DNA of 48,561 nt from Massilia frigida (GCF_011682175.1 NZ_WHJG01000048.1:1-48561), one strand, 5' to 3'. Positions 1 to 8,290 are shown, counted from the first letter of the stretch. Translations and numbers: made by a program. The notes: generated from the sequence alone by a model not told the origin.

Positions 1-127
1 ACCTACGAGATTGACCATGATTCCGCCACCTTAAACCAGCAGAGTCCGTCTAACTTCGAAAAACGTGATCAAAAATCACGATTTCCTCATGCCGACCGGT
101 TCAGGAAAATAGTTTTGCAACTGGCTC
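1..127. repeat. Left copy of 127-bp terminal inverted repeat (end of a multicopy element)
   Basis: These bases are the exact reverse complement of 48435-48561. The match stops abruptly at base 128 (c here, a in the reverse complement of the other end). The 127-base length equals a common largest k-mer in short-read assembly, so this is most likely the shared k-mer at which two copies of a repeated element were left unresolved. The element itself, probably an insertion sequence, lies outside the window. Its end would then be at 127/128, starting GAGCCAGTTGCAAAAC when read outward. A small hairpin with a T-run lies inside the repeat. Confidence 0.93.
59..80 (-). terminator. Hairpin plus T-run inside the left terminal repeat
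   Basis: On the minus strand a 6-bp stem (CGTGAT / ATCACG) with loop TTTTG is followed by five T. This has the form of a weak intrinsic terminator for transcription leaving the window leftward and entering the repeated element. It is the same sequence as 48482-48503 on the plus strand. Confidence 0.45.
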
Positions 128-140
128 CATACTCTATAAT
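112..140 (+). promoter_or_regulatory. Possible hybrid promoter at the repeat junction
   Basis: A perfect TATAAT lies at 135-140, 28 bases before the start codon at 168. Upstream, at the very edge of the repeat, are the -35-like stretches GTTTTG (112-117, spacer 17) and TTGCAA (115-120, spacer 14). The -10 is in unique DNA, while any -35 would come from the repeated element. The -35 match is poor, so this is only a suggestion. Confidence 0.35.
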
Positions 141-167
141 TCCAGCACCTTTTCGACAGGATGCCGC

Positions 168-1421
168 ATGACACCTTTTGACGCCCATCGTCTTCTTCGC
201 CCGGCGCTGGCCGCCACGCTGTGCCTGATGGCTGGCAGCGCCGCCGCAGCCGACAAATGCGGCGGCGCGCCACGCCTGGCCGTGACCACGCCGCCCGGCT
301 TTTGCGCGGCCATCATCGCCGGCGGCTTCAAGTTCGCGCGCGGGGTCCAGCCGCTCGACAATGGCGACGTGCTGGTGGTCGACCTGGGCGGCTGGGAGCC
401 GAACCAGGGCAGCGTCTGGACGCTCCGTCCCAGCGCGGCCGGGTATCGGAAAACACTGCTGATGAAGAAGATCGACCGTCCGAACGGCATCGTGCTGGGG
501 CCGGACGGGCTGGTGTATGTGGGCGCCATCAAGCGCGTATTCCGCTTCGATCCGCGCGATCCGGACGGCACCACCAAGGATGTCATCGGCGGCACCTCCG
601 GGGTGGCGGCGCTGCCCGGCATCGGGCGCCACCCGCTGACCGCCTTGCGCTTCGACGCCAAGGGCGACCTGTACGTCAACGTCGGTTCGGGCAGCGACCA
701 CTGCGAAGACAAGGAGGGCAAGGCGCCGGACCCGGCCAAACCGTGCGCGGAAGCGAGCGGGGCGAATGCGCTGGGCGCGCTGCGCAAATACCAGATGCAA
801 TGGCCGGCCGGCACCGTCAAGAGTTGGGACGTGCACGCCACCGGGCTGCGTAATTCAATGGCGCTGGCGATCCACCCGGTCACGCATGCCTTGTGGCAGG
901 GCGAAAACTCGCGCGACGCGATCCAGGCGGCTATCAAAACCTTGAAGAACGATAACGATCTGCCGCACGATGAGTTGAACCTGATCGAGGCCAAGGGCAA
1001 CTACGGCTGGCCCTATTGCTACGACAATAATGTGGCCAGTCCGGAGTATCCGGCCGCCAAGTGCGCCAGTTACCGCGCTCCGGCACGCCTGCTGCCGGCC
1101 CACTCCGCGCCGCTCGGCATGACCTTTTACACGGGCGACATGTTCCCGCCGCAATACAAGAATAGCCTGATCATGGGCTTTCACGGCTACCGCGCGAACG
1201 GCCACCGGCTGGTGGCCTTCCTGCCCGATGCGCAGGGCGCGCCGCTGGGCAAGATGATTGAACTGATCGGCGGCTGGAGCGCCAAGCCGAACCAGCCGGC
1301 CGGGGCTCCGGTCGACGTCAAGCAGGGGCGCGGCGGCGCGATTTTCCTGGTCGAGGACCGTAGCGGACGGGTGGTCAGGTTGCAGTATGACGCGCCGGCG
1401 AAGGCGTCGGCGGGCAAATAG
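168..1421 (+). CDS. Secreted glucose/sorbosone dehydrogenase-family beta-propeller (PQQ-type)
   Basis: This 417-residue protein has a signal peptide (about residues 1-28, ending AAA-DKC). The body has the marks of the GSDH/sorbosone dehydrogenase family: HPLTALRFDAKGDLYVNVGSGSD, GLRNSMALAIHP, GENSRD, a DELN...GNYGWPYCYD block, HSAPLGMTFYTG, and the closing GAPVDVKQGRGGAIFLVEDRSGRV. Members are six-bladed propellers that oxidise sugars in the periplasm using PQQ, so that role is likely but the substrate is unknown. An AGGA box six bases before the ATG supports the start. The 3' end overlaps the convergent EAL gene by 47 bases. It lies directly next to the terminal repeat, which may supply part of its promoter. 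Confidence 0.85.
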   Translation: MTPFDAHRLLRPALAATLCLMAGSAAAADKCGGAPRLAVTTPPGFCAAIIAGGFKFARGVQPLDNGDVLVVDLGGWEPNQGSVWTLRPSAAGYRKTLLMKKIDRPNGIVLGPDGLVYVGAIKRVFRFDPRDPDGTTKDVIGGTSGVAALPGIGRHPLTALRFDAKGDLYVNVGSGSDHCEDKEGKAPDPAKPCAEASGANALGALRKYQMQWPAGTVKSWDVHATGLRNSMALAIHPVTHALWQGENSRDAIQAAIKTLKNDNDLPHDELNLIEAKGNYGWPYCYDNNVASPEYPAAKCASYRAPARLLPAHSAPLGMTFYTGDMFPPQYKNSLIMGFHGYRANGHRLVAFLPDAQGAPLGKMIELIGGWSAKPNQPAGAPVDVKQGRGGAIFLVEDRSGRVVRLQYDAPAKASAGK

Positions 1422-3204
1422 GCTTCCATGGCGGGCGCGCGGCGGCCTGGCCGGCTTGCTCGCGCGCGCACCAGGCGAACAGGTCTTCCGGCGCCAGCGG
1501 CCTGGCGAACAGATAGCCTTGCCCCTCGTCGCAGCCCTGGTCGCGCAGCAACTGCCGCACCTCATCGGTTTCGATGCCTTCGGCCACCACGCGAAAGCCC
1601 AGCTCGTGCGAGAGTGAAATCATGGTGTTCACCAAGGTGCGGTTGCGTTCGCCGCCGGCCATGTTGCGCACGAAGGACTGGTCGATCTTGACCACGTGCG
1701 CGGGCATGCTCTGCAGGTAAGCCAGGCTGCTGTAGCCGGTGCCGAAGTCGTCGATCGCCAGGCGCACGCCGGCCTCGTCGAGCGCCGCCAGGGTGGCCAG
1801 GGCGGTGCCCTGGTTTTCCATGACCGCGCTTTCCGTCACTTCCAGTTCCAGCCAGCCCGGCGCCATGCGGTGCCGGTTCAGCAGCGCGGCGAGGTTGCTC
1901 ACAAAATCCTTTTCCAGCAGGTTGGCGGCCGAGACGTTGACCGACATTTGCAGCTGCAAGCCGGCGCCATGCCACGCAGCCAGCTGGCGCACGGCTTCGC
2001 GGATCACCCAGTTGGTGGCGGCACGCACCATCGAGGTCTGTTCCACCACCGGCATGAATTCGCCCGGCGGCACGTCGCCCAGCTCCGGATGGCGCCAGCG
2101 CAGCAGGGCTTCGGCGCCGACGCAGCGCCCGCTGGCCAGGTCGATGCGCGGCTGGTAGACCAGGCGCAGCTGGTGCCCGTCGTCGAGCGCGGCATCGAAG
2201 GCGTTGAGCAGGGTGAAGCGGCGCTGGTAGGCGGCGTCCTGCGCGGAGGAATAGGTGCCGATCAGCTGGCCGGTCTGGTGCGCGTCCTGCATCGCGTTCT
2301 GGCCGATGCGCAGCACGTCCAGGCACTCGGTGCGGCCCAGCAGGAAGGGTGCGATGCCGATCGCCGGGGTGGTCACGAAGCGCGAGGTGCACCACTCGGC
2401 GCGGCTGTCGAGCCAGTGCGCCAGGCGCGCGGTGTAGGCGCCGTCGTCAATATCGGGCGGGGCGATGGTGATGAACTGGGTCGCGGCCAGCTGGTACACC
2501 TTGTGTTCCTCGCCGAGGAAGGCGCGGTAGGAGCGGATCGCCTCGTCCATCAGGTCGTCGAAGTAGGAGGCGCCCATCACGCGCGCGGCGTTGTTGAGCT
2601 GTTCCTGGTTGGCCATGTTGACCAGCACCGCCACGCGCCGTTCGCCCTGCGGACGGTCCATTTGCAGGTCGGCGTAGTCTTCGATGAATTGTTTGCGGTT
2701 TGGCATGCCGCTGAGCGGGTCGACCCGGCCCAGGGTGTGCTGCAGCTCGATCTGGGCCATCACCATGGCCGCCAGGTCGGTCAGCGCATCGCGTTCGGTG
2801 GCGCTGATGGTGCGCGCTTCCAGGCCCAGCACGCACATCGCGCCCAGCGTGTAGCCGTCGCTGGTGATCAGCGGCGCGCCCGCATAGAAACGCACGCCGC
2901 TGTGGGCCAGGTGGCTGTCGCGGAAATGCGCATCCGCGTGCAGGTCGTTAATCACCAGCATGGCGCCGCTGTCGGCCACGGCGGAGCAGGGCGCCTTGAG
3001 GCGTGGAATCGATAAGTGGGCCACGCCGACGCGCGACTTGAACCACTGGCGGTCGCTGTCGGTCAGCGACACCGCCGCGATCGGCAAGCCGAAGACGCGC
3101 GCGGCCATGCGCGTGATGCGGTCGAACGCTTCGCTGGGCGCGCTGTCGAGCAAGTCGAGCTTGCGCAAGGCCAGCAGGCGGTCGGATTCGGTGCGGGTAT
3201 TCAT
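1375..3204 (-). CDS. GAF / degenerate GGDEF / EAL protein, likely c-di-GMP phosphodiesterase
   Basis: The 609-residue protein begins at the ATG at 3204 (MNTRTESDR), preceded by AAAAAGGC; a longer frame upstream to 3273 has no support. Order: a GAF sensor domain (about 10-150), a GGDEF-like domain (about 160-320) in which the signature is AATQF instead of GGDEF, so cyclase activity is unlikely, then an EAL domain. EAL at residues 365-367 sits in GAEALLRW. NVSA, ELEVTES, DDFGTGYSS, KIDQSF, AEGIE and QGYLFARPL all follow, as in active phosphodiesterases. No membrane segment is seen, so it is probably cytosolic. The last ~20 residues (rich in P, R and A) are antisense to the 3' end of the neighbouring dehydrogenase and look like an untrimmed tail. 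Confidence 0.9.
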   Translation of the reverse strand: MNTRTESDRLLALRKLDLLDSAPSEAFDRITRMAARVFGLPIAAVSLTDSDRQWFKSRVGVAHLSIPRLKAPCSAVADSGAMLVINDLHADAHFRDSHLAHSGVRFYAGAPLITSDGYTLGAMCVLGLEARTISATERDALTDLAAMVMAQIELQHTLGRVDPLSGMPNRKQFIEDYADLQMDRPQGERRVAVLVNMANQEQLNNAARVMGASYFDDLMDEAIRSYRAFLGEEHKVYQLAATQFITIAPPDIDDGAYTARLAHWLDSRAEWCTSRFVTTPAIGIAPFLLGRTECLDVLRIGQNAMQDAHQTGQLIGTYSSAQDAAYQRRFTLLNAFDAALDDGHQLRLVYQPRIDLASGRCVGAEALLRWRHPELGDVPPGEFMPVVEQTSMVRAATNWVIREAVRQLAAWHGAGLQLQMSVNVSAANLLEKDFVSNLAALLNRHRMAPGWLELEVTESAVMENQGTALATLAALDEAGVRLAIDDFGTGYSSLAYLQSMPAHVVKIDQSFVRNMAGGERNRTLVNTMISLSHELGFRVVAEGIETDEVRQLLRDQGCDEGQGYLFARPLAPEDLFAWCAREQAGQAAARPPWKPICPPTPSPARHTAT

Positions 3205-3712
3205 AAGCTTGCCTTTTTGGCCTGAGCCGGGCCACAGCGTGAACGCAACTCCGTCCGGGACGCTCGTCGTCACTATTAACCAGGAATGATGCGGGGCAGG
3301 GCATCCGGAAGCGTGAGGCGCGCGCTGCAGCCATCATTGACGCTCTCGCATCAGGCTGTCTGTGCAGGCCGGGACGAGCGGGGACTAGGCTCGTGCAACA
3401 AATTGTAGCACCGAAATGAAATTAGTGCTCCACGGCATTAAACGTGCGAACGGCGCAACAAACCGGGCGGGGTCAGGCGAATCGCCGTGATGCCAGAGGA
3501 ATATTTACACGTATAATCGATTGAACCGGACTGCGGATGCCTTCGCCTTCGGTTGCTTGTCCTCTTACCTGATCCCCCATCCCCCGGGATCGCCCAGATC
3601 CGCCTGTCGGCCCAAGCCCGCCGATGCATCAGAACGCCAGCTCGCGTCGGCCCGACGCGCTAACACAGTTGCCGCCGGTCGCCTTCGGGCCGGGCGCAGG
3701 GAAAAGGAAACG
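3205..3712. other. Intergenic region between divergent EAL and cheV genes
   Basis: About 500 bases without a convincing gene. It must hold promoters for both divergent genes. A TATAAT at 3512-3517 reads toward cheV, without a good -35 at the usual distance. An open frame in register with cheV begins at 3521, but its 64 residues are proline- and arginine-rich and resemble no domain, and a good ribosome binding site lies just before 3713. I read 3518-3712 as untranslated leader. I see no riboswitch-like structure. Confidence 0.5.
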
Positions 3713-4690
3713 ATGAATAACGTTCAACAGGATATCGACGAAAGAAGCAATCTGACCAGCCTCAACAAGCTGGAATTGCTCTTGTTCCGCCTGGGTGGCG
3801 ATGCGGAAGGCCAGCACTCGGAGTTGTATGCGATCAACGTGTTCAAGATTCGCGAAATCGTCGCGATGCCGCACGTCACGCCGATTGCCGATTCCCATCC
3901 GCATATGCTGGGTGTGGTCAATCTGCGCGAGCAGATTATTCCTGTGATTAATCTCCCCGCGGTGGTGGGATGCATCCCGACGGCGGGCCTCAAGCTGCTG
4001 TTGATTACCGAATTCGCGCGCACCACGCAAGCGTTCGCGGTGGAGGCGGTGGAAGAAATCGTGCGCCTGGAATGGACGTCGGTGCTGCCGGGCGATAAGA
4101 CGGCCAGCGGCGCGCTGGTGACCAGCATTGCCAAGGTCGATGGCGACGTGCCCAATACCCGCCTGGCCCAGGTGCTGGACGTGGAATCGATCCTGCGCCA
4201 GTTGCACAGCAATGAAGAGCCGGACGTGGATGTCGATTCGATCGGCGCTCCGCTCAACCTGCCCGAGGGACAGGTGATCCTGGCGGCGGACGACTCGGTG
4301 ATCGCGCGCGCGCTGATTGAAAACGCGTTGCAGGCGATGGGTGCGCAGTACGTGATGACCAATTCCGGCAAGCAGGCGTGGGACAAGCTCGAAGCGATCG
4401 ATATCGCGGCCAAGAAAGAGGGCAAGACGGCGCGCGACAAGGTGGCGCTGGTGCTGAGCGACCTGGAAATGCCAGAGATGGATGGTTTTACGCTCACGCG
4501 CAATATCAAGCAGGACAGCCGGTTTTCGACGATTCCGGTGATTATTCATTCGTCCCTGTCGGGCGCGGCGAACGAGAATCACGTCAATGGCGTGGGGGCG
4601 GACGCCTATATTGCCAAGTTCGTGCCGATTGAACTGGCGGCGCTGCTGCGCAAGACGCTCGCGAAAAACACGCCGCAAAAGCGCGGTTGA
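3713..4690 (+). CDS. cheV: Chemotaxis protein CheV (CheW-REC fusion)
   Basis: The 325-residue protein starts at MNNVQQDIDERS, with AAAAGGAAAC just upstream. Residues about 15-170 are a CheW-type coupling domain (AINVFKIREIV, HPHMLGVVNLREQIIPVINL, AVEAVEEIVRLEW). Residues about 190-320 are a response-regulator receiver: acidic pair in LAADDS, phospho-acceptor Asp250 in LSDLEMPEMDG, Ser in IHSSLSG and Lys in YIAKF. CheV couples chemoreceptors to CheA and tunes this through phosphorylation of its receiver. No other chemotaxis gene is nearby, so it is an orphan whose partners lie elsewhere. The gene ends before a strong hairpin shared with the convergent small gene. Confidence 0.93.
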   Translation: MNNVQQDIDERSNLTSLNKLELLLFRLGGDAEGQHSELYAINVFKIREIVAMPHVTPIADSHPHMLGVVNLREQIIPVINLPAVVGCIPTAGLKLLLITEFARTTQAFAVEAVEEIVRLEWTSVLPGDKTASGALVTSIAKVDGDVPNTRLAQVLDVESILRQLHSNEEPDVDVDSIGAPLNLPEGQVILAADDSVIARALIENALQAMGAQYVMTNSGKQAWDKLEAIDIAAKKEGKTARDKVALVLSDLEMPEMDGFTLTRNIKQDSRFSTIPVIIHSSLSGAANENHVNGVGADAYIAKFVPIELAALLRKTLAKNTPQKRG

Positions 4691-4710
4691 TCGCCCCCCT
4701 GGCACGGGGA

Positions 4711-4737
4711 GTCGTTTCCGCCAATGGCGGAAACGAC
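4711..4737. terminator. Strong convergent hairpin after cheV
   Basis: A perfect 12-bp stem (GTCGTTTCCGCC / GGCGGAAACGAC) with a 3-base loop AAT lies between the cheV stop and the stop of the convergent small gene. No long T-run follows on either strand, so it may act as a bidirectional terminator or an mRNA 3'-end stabiliser. Confidence 0.7.
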
Positions 4738-4747
4738 GGTTTGGCGC

Positions 4748-4930
4748 TTAGTGCTGTTGCTTCTGCTTCGCCCCGCCACCGGCACCTTCATCCTTGCCCG
4801 CTTTCACACGGCTCTTTTCGTCGTGGCTGCTCTTGTCATCCTTCTTGCCGGCGGCCGAATTCACGTCCGCTTCGGTTTCCGGGCTGCCGGACTGTTTGTT
4901 CTGCGTACCTTCCGATGTCGATTGGGTCAT
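4748..4930 (-). CDS. Small hydrophilic hypothetical protein (60 aa)
   Basis: The ATG at 4930 follows AAGGAG at an ideal distance, which makes this a credible gene even though it is short. The product is almost entirely polar and low in complexity (rich in S, E, K, D, G and Q, ending GGGAKQKQQH), with no hydrophobic core. It is likely intrinsically disordered. It resembles small stress-associated proteins in composition only, and I recognise no family. It ends at the hairpin shared with cheV and follows the alpha/beta hydrolase gene on the same strand after a 50-base gap, so they may be co-transcribed. Confidence 0.6.
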   Translation of the reverse strand: MTQSTSEGTQNKQSGSPETEADVNSAAGKKDDKSSHDEKSRVKAGKDEGAGGGAKQKQQH

Positions 4931-4980
4931 GGTAAATCTCCTTGTGGCAGTGAAAAAAAACGAATAAGCGTGGCGTCGCC

Positions 4981-6036
4981 TTAGTGCAGCGTGGCGCCGG
5001 CGTCGTGCTGGGCCCACGCCGGAATGTGTGCGAGGCCCGCGCGTGCCCCCACCTCCAGCCTGGCAACCGCTGCCATGATGAGGTCGGGACGAGCGTAGTG
5101 CAGCATGTGCCCGCAGCTTTCTTCCAGTTGCAGGTCGCTGTGTGGAACTTCTTGATGGAATCGCACCGCATGGCTCTCGGCGCTGACCAGCTGGTCTCCC
5201 CAGCCGGCCAGCACGGCAATCGGCAGGCGCAGCTCGCCGTAGCGCTGCGACAGGCGCGCGGCCGCAGCCGTCATCATGCCGATTTCGGCGGCGCTGGCGC
5301 CCAGCTGCGCCGGCCGCAATGACATCCAGGCGGGAAACTCGCTGAAGCGCTCCGGTACCGCGGCCGGGCTGAACATGCGCCGCGCCAGGGCGGGCCAGAG
5401 CAGGCGGCCGAGCAGTGGCGCCAGGGTATTTCTCAGCACCTGCCCCAACAGCGGCAGCGCGGGTGCCGCCGCCAGCGGCGCATCGAGCCGCACGCTCGGA
5501 TAGTAGTAGCCGGACACCAGCGTAATCCCCCGCACATAGCGCGGATAATCGAGCGCCAGCGCCAGCGTGACCAGGGTCCCCCAGGCATGCCCCACAATCA
5601 CTGGCCGCTCGACGCCCAGCATGCGCAAGGCCTTGTACATCAGGCGCGCCTGCGCTTCCGGGGTCCAGCTGGTGTCGCCGGGCCGTTCGCTGTGCCCGAA
5701 ACCCGGGCGGTCGAACGCGATCACGCGATGCGATTCGGCGGCCGTATCGAGCAGACCGCTGAGCGCGAAGTCTTCCGCATGCAATCCATTCCCGTGCAGC
5801 AGCACCAGCGGTGGTCCATCGCCGTGCTCAAGATAATGCAGGCGCACGCCATCGACCTCGATGACATTGCCCTGCGCGGGATTGGCCAGCTCGGCCTCGC
5901 GTTTCCTCGCTTGCACGTACACCGCCGACGCGGCCAGGCCGGCGGCGGCAAGCAGGGCGATACTGCCCCACCCGGGCGTGCGCGGCTCGGTAAAGGTTGA
6001 AATGCGGTTCGGCATGGCGCTACGGTCGTAAGGCAT
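4981..6036 (-). CDS. Alpha/beta-hydrolase fold protein with Ser-to-Ala nucleophile position
   Basis: A 351-residue protein with a hydrophobic N-terminal segment (about 23-42), probably a membrane anchor, then an alpha/beta-hydrolase core: LVLLHGNGLHAEDF oxyanion loop, FDRPGFGHSERPG, and the elbow VIVGHAWGTLV. The elbow normally reads GxSxG; here codon 151 is GCC, Ala. The other two triad candidates are present: Asp281 in AGWGDQLV and His310 in SCGHMLHY. Either it is a non-catalytic member or it uses another mechanism. The start at 6036 has AGGA five bases upstream; ATG at 6015 is possible. The reading frame is intact and otherwise well conserved, arguing against simple decay. Confidence 0.85.
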   Translation of the reverse strand: MPYDRSAMPNRISTFTEPRTPGWGSIALLAAAGLAASAVYVQARKREAELANPAQGNVIEVDGVRLHYLEHGDGPPLVLLHGNGLHAEDFALSGLLDTAAESHRVIAFDRPGFGHSERPGDTSWTPEAQARLMYKALRMLGVERPVIVGHAWGTLVTLALALDYPRYVRGITLVSGYYYPSVRLDAPLAAAPALPLLGQVLRNTLAPLLGRLLWPALARRMFSPAAVPERFSEFPAWMSLRPAQLGASAAEIGMMTAAAARLSQRYGELRLPIAVLAGWGDQLVSAESHAVRFHQEVPHSDLQLEESCGHMLHYARPDLIMAAVARLEVGARAGLAHIPAWAQHDAGATLH

Positions 6037-6153
6037 GTTATTCCTGCGGCAGGTTGATGAGTGGCTGTCGTGGGTATACTGTGCCTGCCGCGCTCACTGC
6101 TGGTCTGTGCGCCAGTCAACAGTGTGCGCACCTTCGCGGGCTGCGCGCCCCGC

Positions 6154-6966
6154 TCAGCCTTGCAGTTGCAGATAAGCGGCGCTGACCGCGTCAGGGCCAT
6201 ACAGCCGCTCCAGCCGGCGCACCGTGAAATGGCCGCGCGCCATGTCCTGGAAATGGTTGATGAACAGGGTGTTGAGCAGCGCGCCGCCGGCCGCGCCAAT
6301 GATCGGCACCATCATCGCCGCCGCCTTCTGCGACACGTGCACATTGAAGCGGGTGGCGATCTGGGCAATCAGGCGCACCAGCGCCGGCGCGCTTTCGCTG
6401 GCCAGGCTGTGTTTGGCCAGATAGACCGTGGCCTCCGACATCGCCTGCGCCAGCGCGATGCGGGCCGCGTAGTAGCCCGAGTCCGACGCATCGTCGGCGG
6501 CTGTCTTGCCGCCCAGCGAAAACACCATCAGGCAAGCCAGCTGCGCTTCACCCGAGGCGAGGTTTTCGCCTTGCGCGCGGCCGATGTCGGCGATCGAGCG
6601 CAGCATGACGACCGTGGACACCGGCAGCTCGACCGCCAGCCCGGCGATGCCGAAGGCGCCGCCGGCCGCGCCGCTCAGCGCCACCGCCGCGCTGTGCAGC
6701 TTGGGAAAGGACGAGGTGCCGGACGGGCGCAAGGTAGCGTTGGCCACGTTCAGGCATTTGGTCAGCGATGCGTTGGTGACGGCGGCAATCTTGCTGGTCC
6801 ACGCGGCGGGGAGGGCCTTGACCGCCGCTTCGAGCGGCATGCCGATCACGTCGGTAATGCGGGCCACGTAACCGGGATGCTCCAGCAGGCGCTTGGCTTG
6901 CTGCAATTCGGCCAGGTGTTCCTGTGACAAGCTCGATGCGCCGCCGGCCGGGTGTTCACGTTCCAT
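6154..6966 (-). CDS. EcsC family protein
   Basis: The 270-residue protein starts at MEREHPAGG with GAGGAATC directly before the ATG; the frame continues upstream to 7050 without a good start. It shows the EcsC family layout: amphipathic N-terminus (SLSQEHLAELQQAKRLLEHP), a Gly/Ala-rich hydrophobic centre (ALSGAAGGAFGIAGLAVELPVSTVVMLRSIADIGRAQGE), CLMVFSLGG, and a second hydrophobic hairpin near the end (MMVPIIGAAGGALLNTLFINHF). The family is named after a Bacillus ABC-transporter-linked protein whose activity is not defined, so no function is assigned. It is probably membrane associated. It is divergent from the SMP-30 gene, with about 156 bases between the starts. Confidence 0.85.
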   Translation of the reverse strand: MEREHPAGGASSLSQEHLAELQQAKRLLEHPGYVARITDVIGMPLEAAVKALPAAWTSKIAAVTNASLTKCLNVANATLRPSGTSSFPKLHSAAVALSGAAGGAFGIAGLAVELPVSTVVMLRSIADIGRAQGENLASGEAQLACLMVFSLGGKTAADDASDSGYYAARIALAQAMSEATVYLAKHSLASESAPALVRLIAQIATRFNVHVSQKAAAMMVPIIGAAGGALLNTLFINHFQDMARGHFTVRRLERLYGPDAVSAAYLQLQG

Positions 6967-7122
6967 GATTCCTCGCTGATCAGATGCCGCTGCGCACGGT
7001 GCGCCGGGGCGATGCGTGGAGTATAGGCGAGTCGCGCCCCGCCGGCCCACGCACGCGAACGCGGTAGCGCAACGCTGCTACAATTCGCGCCTTGATAGCG
7101 CTAACATTTCCCAAGGATACCG

Positions 7123-8100
7123 ATGCTGCCGCCCCTGACACTGCCTTCCCAGCCTTCCCTGGCACGCCTGGCGCTGCGCCTTGCCCTGGCCGTGCCGCTC
7201 GGCTGGAGCGTGGCGCGAGGCGCGGCGGCGGCCCAATGCGGCGGCCTTGCCCCCGCCGGCACGCTGAGCGCCGCGCGCGTGCCCGGCACGGCGCCGACCC
7301 ACGCCGAAGCGGGCCTGTACGAAGGCCCGGTCTGGATCGGCGACTCCCTGTATTTTTCCGATTTCACCTTCGGCCCCGGTTTTCCATCGCGTATCCAGCG
7401 GCTGGGTCCGGACGGCAAGGTCGGCACCGCGCTTGCCGACAGCGGCAGCAACGGCCTGGCGGTCGATGCGCGCGGCAACATCGTTGCCGGCACCCACAAA
7501 TACAAGGGCGTATCGCGCTTCGCGCTCCCCGGCGGCAAGCGCACCCTGGTGGCAGGCAGCTATAACGGCAAGGTCTTCAATTCGCCCAACGATCTCGCCA
7601 TTGCCGCCGACGGCACGCTGTATTTCACCGATCCCGCCTTCCAGCGCGACGCCGCCCCAGGCGGGCAGGATGCCACTTATGTCTACCGCGTGGCCCCCGG
7701 CGGCAAGGTGACGGTGGTCGAACGCGGCATCGCCAATCCGAATGGGGTGGCGTTATCGCCGGCGGGGGATATGCTGTATGTAAATGGTGGCGGCGAGCAT
7801 GGCGTGCTGCGCGCCTATCCCATCGTGCGCGGCGTGCCGGGCAAGGGACGCGACCTGGTCACGGGCCTGGCCGTGCCGGACGGGATGACGGTCGATTGCC
7901 AGGGCAATATTTACGTGACCGAACATACGGCGCAGCGCCTGCGCGTGTTTTCGCCGGCCGGCAAGGAGCTGGCCGTGATCAGGGTCGACGCCAACATCAC
8001 CAACGCCGCTTTTGGCGGCGCGGACGGCAAGACCTTGTACATGACGGGCGCCGGCGCGCTCTGGCAAATCCGGCTGGGCCTGGCCGGAAAGCCGTATTAG
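7123..8100 (+). CDS. Secreted SMP-30/gluconolactonase-type beta-propeller
   Basis: A 325-residue protein with an N-terminal signal peptide (to about residue 37, GAAAA-QCGG). Family marks in order: EGPVWIGDSLYFSDF, SNGLAVDARGNIVAG, FNSPNDLAIAADGTLYFTDP, NPNGVALSPAGDMLYVN, PDGMTVDCQGNIYVTE and ITNAAFGGADGKTLYMT. The Glu in EGPVW, the Asn in SPNDL and the Asp in PDGMTVD match the metal ligands of SMP-30/gluconolactonase enzymes, which open sugar lactones. The start is backed by AAGGA five bases before the ATG. With the dehydrogenase at 168-1421 it could form an oxidise-then-open pair in the periplasm, though the genes are 5.7 kb apart. Confidence 0.87.
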   Translation: MLPPLTLPSQPSLARLALRLALAVPLGWSVARGAAAAQCGGLAPAGTLSAARVPGTAPTHAEAGLYEGPVWIGDSLYFSDFTFGPGFPSRIQRLGPDGKVGTALADSGSNGLAVDARGNIVAGTHKYKGVSRFALPGGKRTLVAGSYNGKVFNSPNDLAIAADGTLYFTDPAFQRDAAPGGQDATYVYRVAPGGKVTVVERGIANPNGVALSPAGDMLYVNGGGEHGVLRAYPIVRGVPGKGRDLVTGLAVPDGMTVDCQGNIYVTEHTAQRLRVFSPAGKELAVIRVDANITNAAFGGADGKTLYMTGAGALWQIRLGLAGKPY

Positions 8101-8208
8101 GAGCACGAGGGCGCGATTTTGATGATTTGTGTTAAGAGTCGAACATACGCCGCAAGTCCGGGTGCGCATACTTGGTTCATGCAGTAAATGTTCTCACAGA
8201 AAGACATC

Positions 8209-8289
8209 ATGAAAACCGCGCAGTTGACCGTTTCCCGCCATGCCCGCATCGCCATGTTTATGCGCTGCACCTCGCGCCGGAGCGTCTGA
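8209..8289 (+). CDS. Possible 26-codon upstream peptide
   Basis: A short frame reads MKTAQLTVSRHARIAMFMRC and ends with TGA one base before the ATG of the 63-residue gene (TGAGATG arrangement). A purine stretch AGAAAGAC lies before its ATG. It could be a leader peptide translationally coupled to the next gene or a degraded copy, since both start MKT. There is no homology evidence. Confidence 0.25.
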   Translation: MKTAQLTVSRHARIAMFMRCTSRRSV

Positions 8290-8290
8290 G

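Noticed and set aside
76-273. Open frame crossing the left repeat boundary (ends QLQNYFPEPVGMRKS)
   Set aside because: The same C-terminal residues occur at the right end after an unrelated sequence, so the frame is accidental and broken at the repeat junction.
1696-3015. 439-codon plus-strand frame opposite the EAL gene
   Set aside because: His/Gln/Arg-rich antisense translation of a well-supported GAF-GGDEF-EAL gene.
3521-3712. N-terminal extension of CheV
   Set aside because: The 64 extra residues are low-complexity, CheV homology begins at the ATG at 3713, and a good ribosome binding site lies there.
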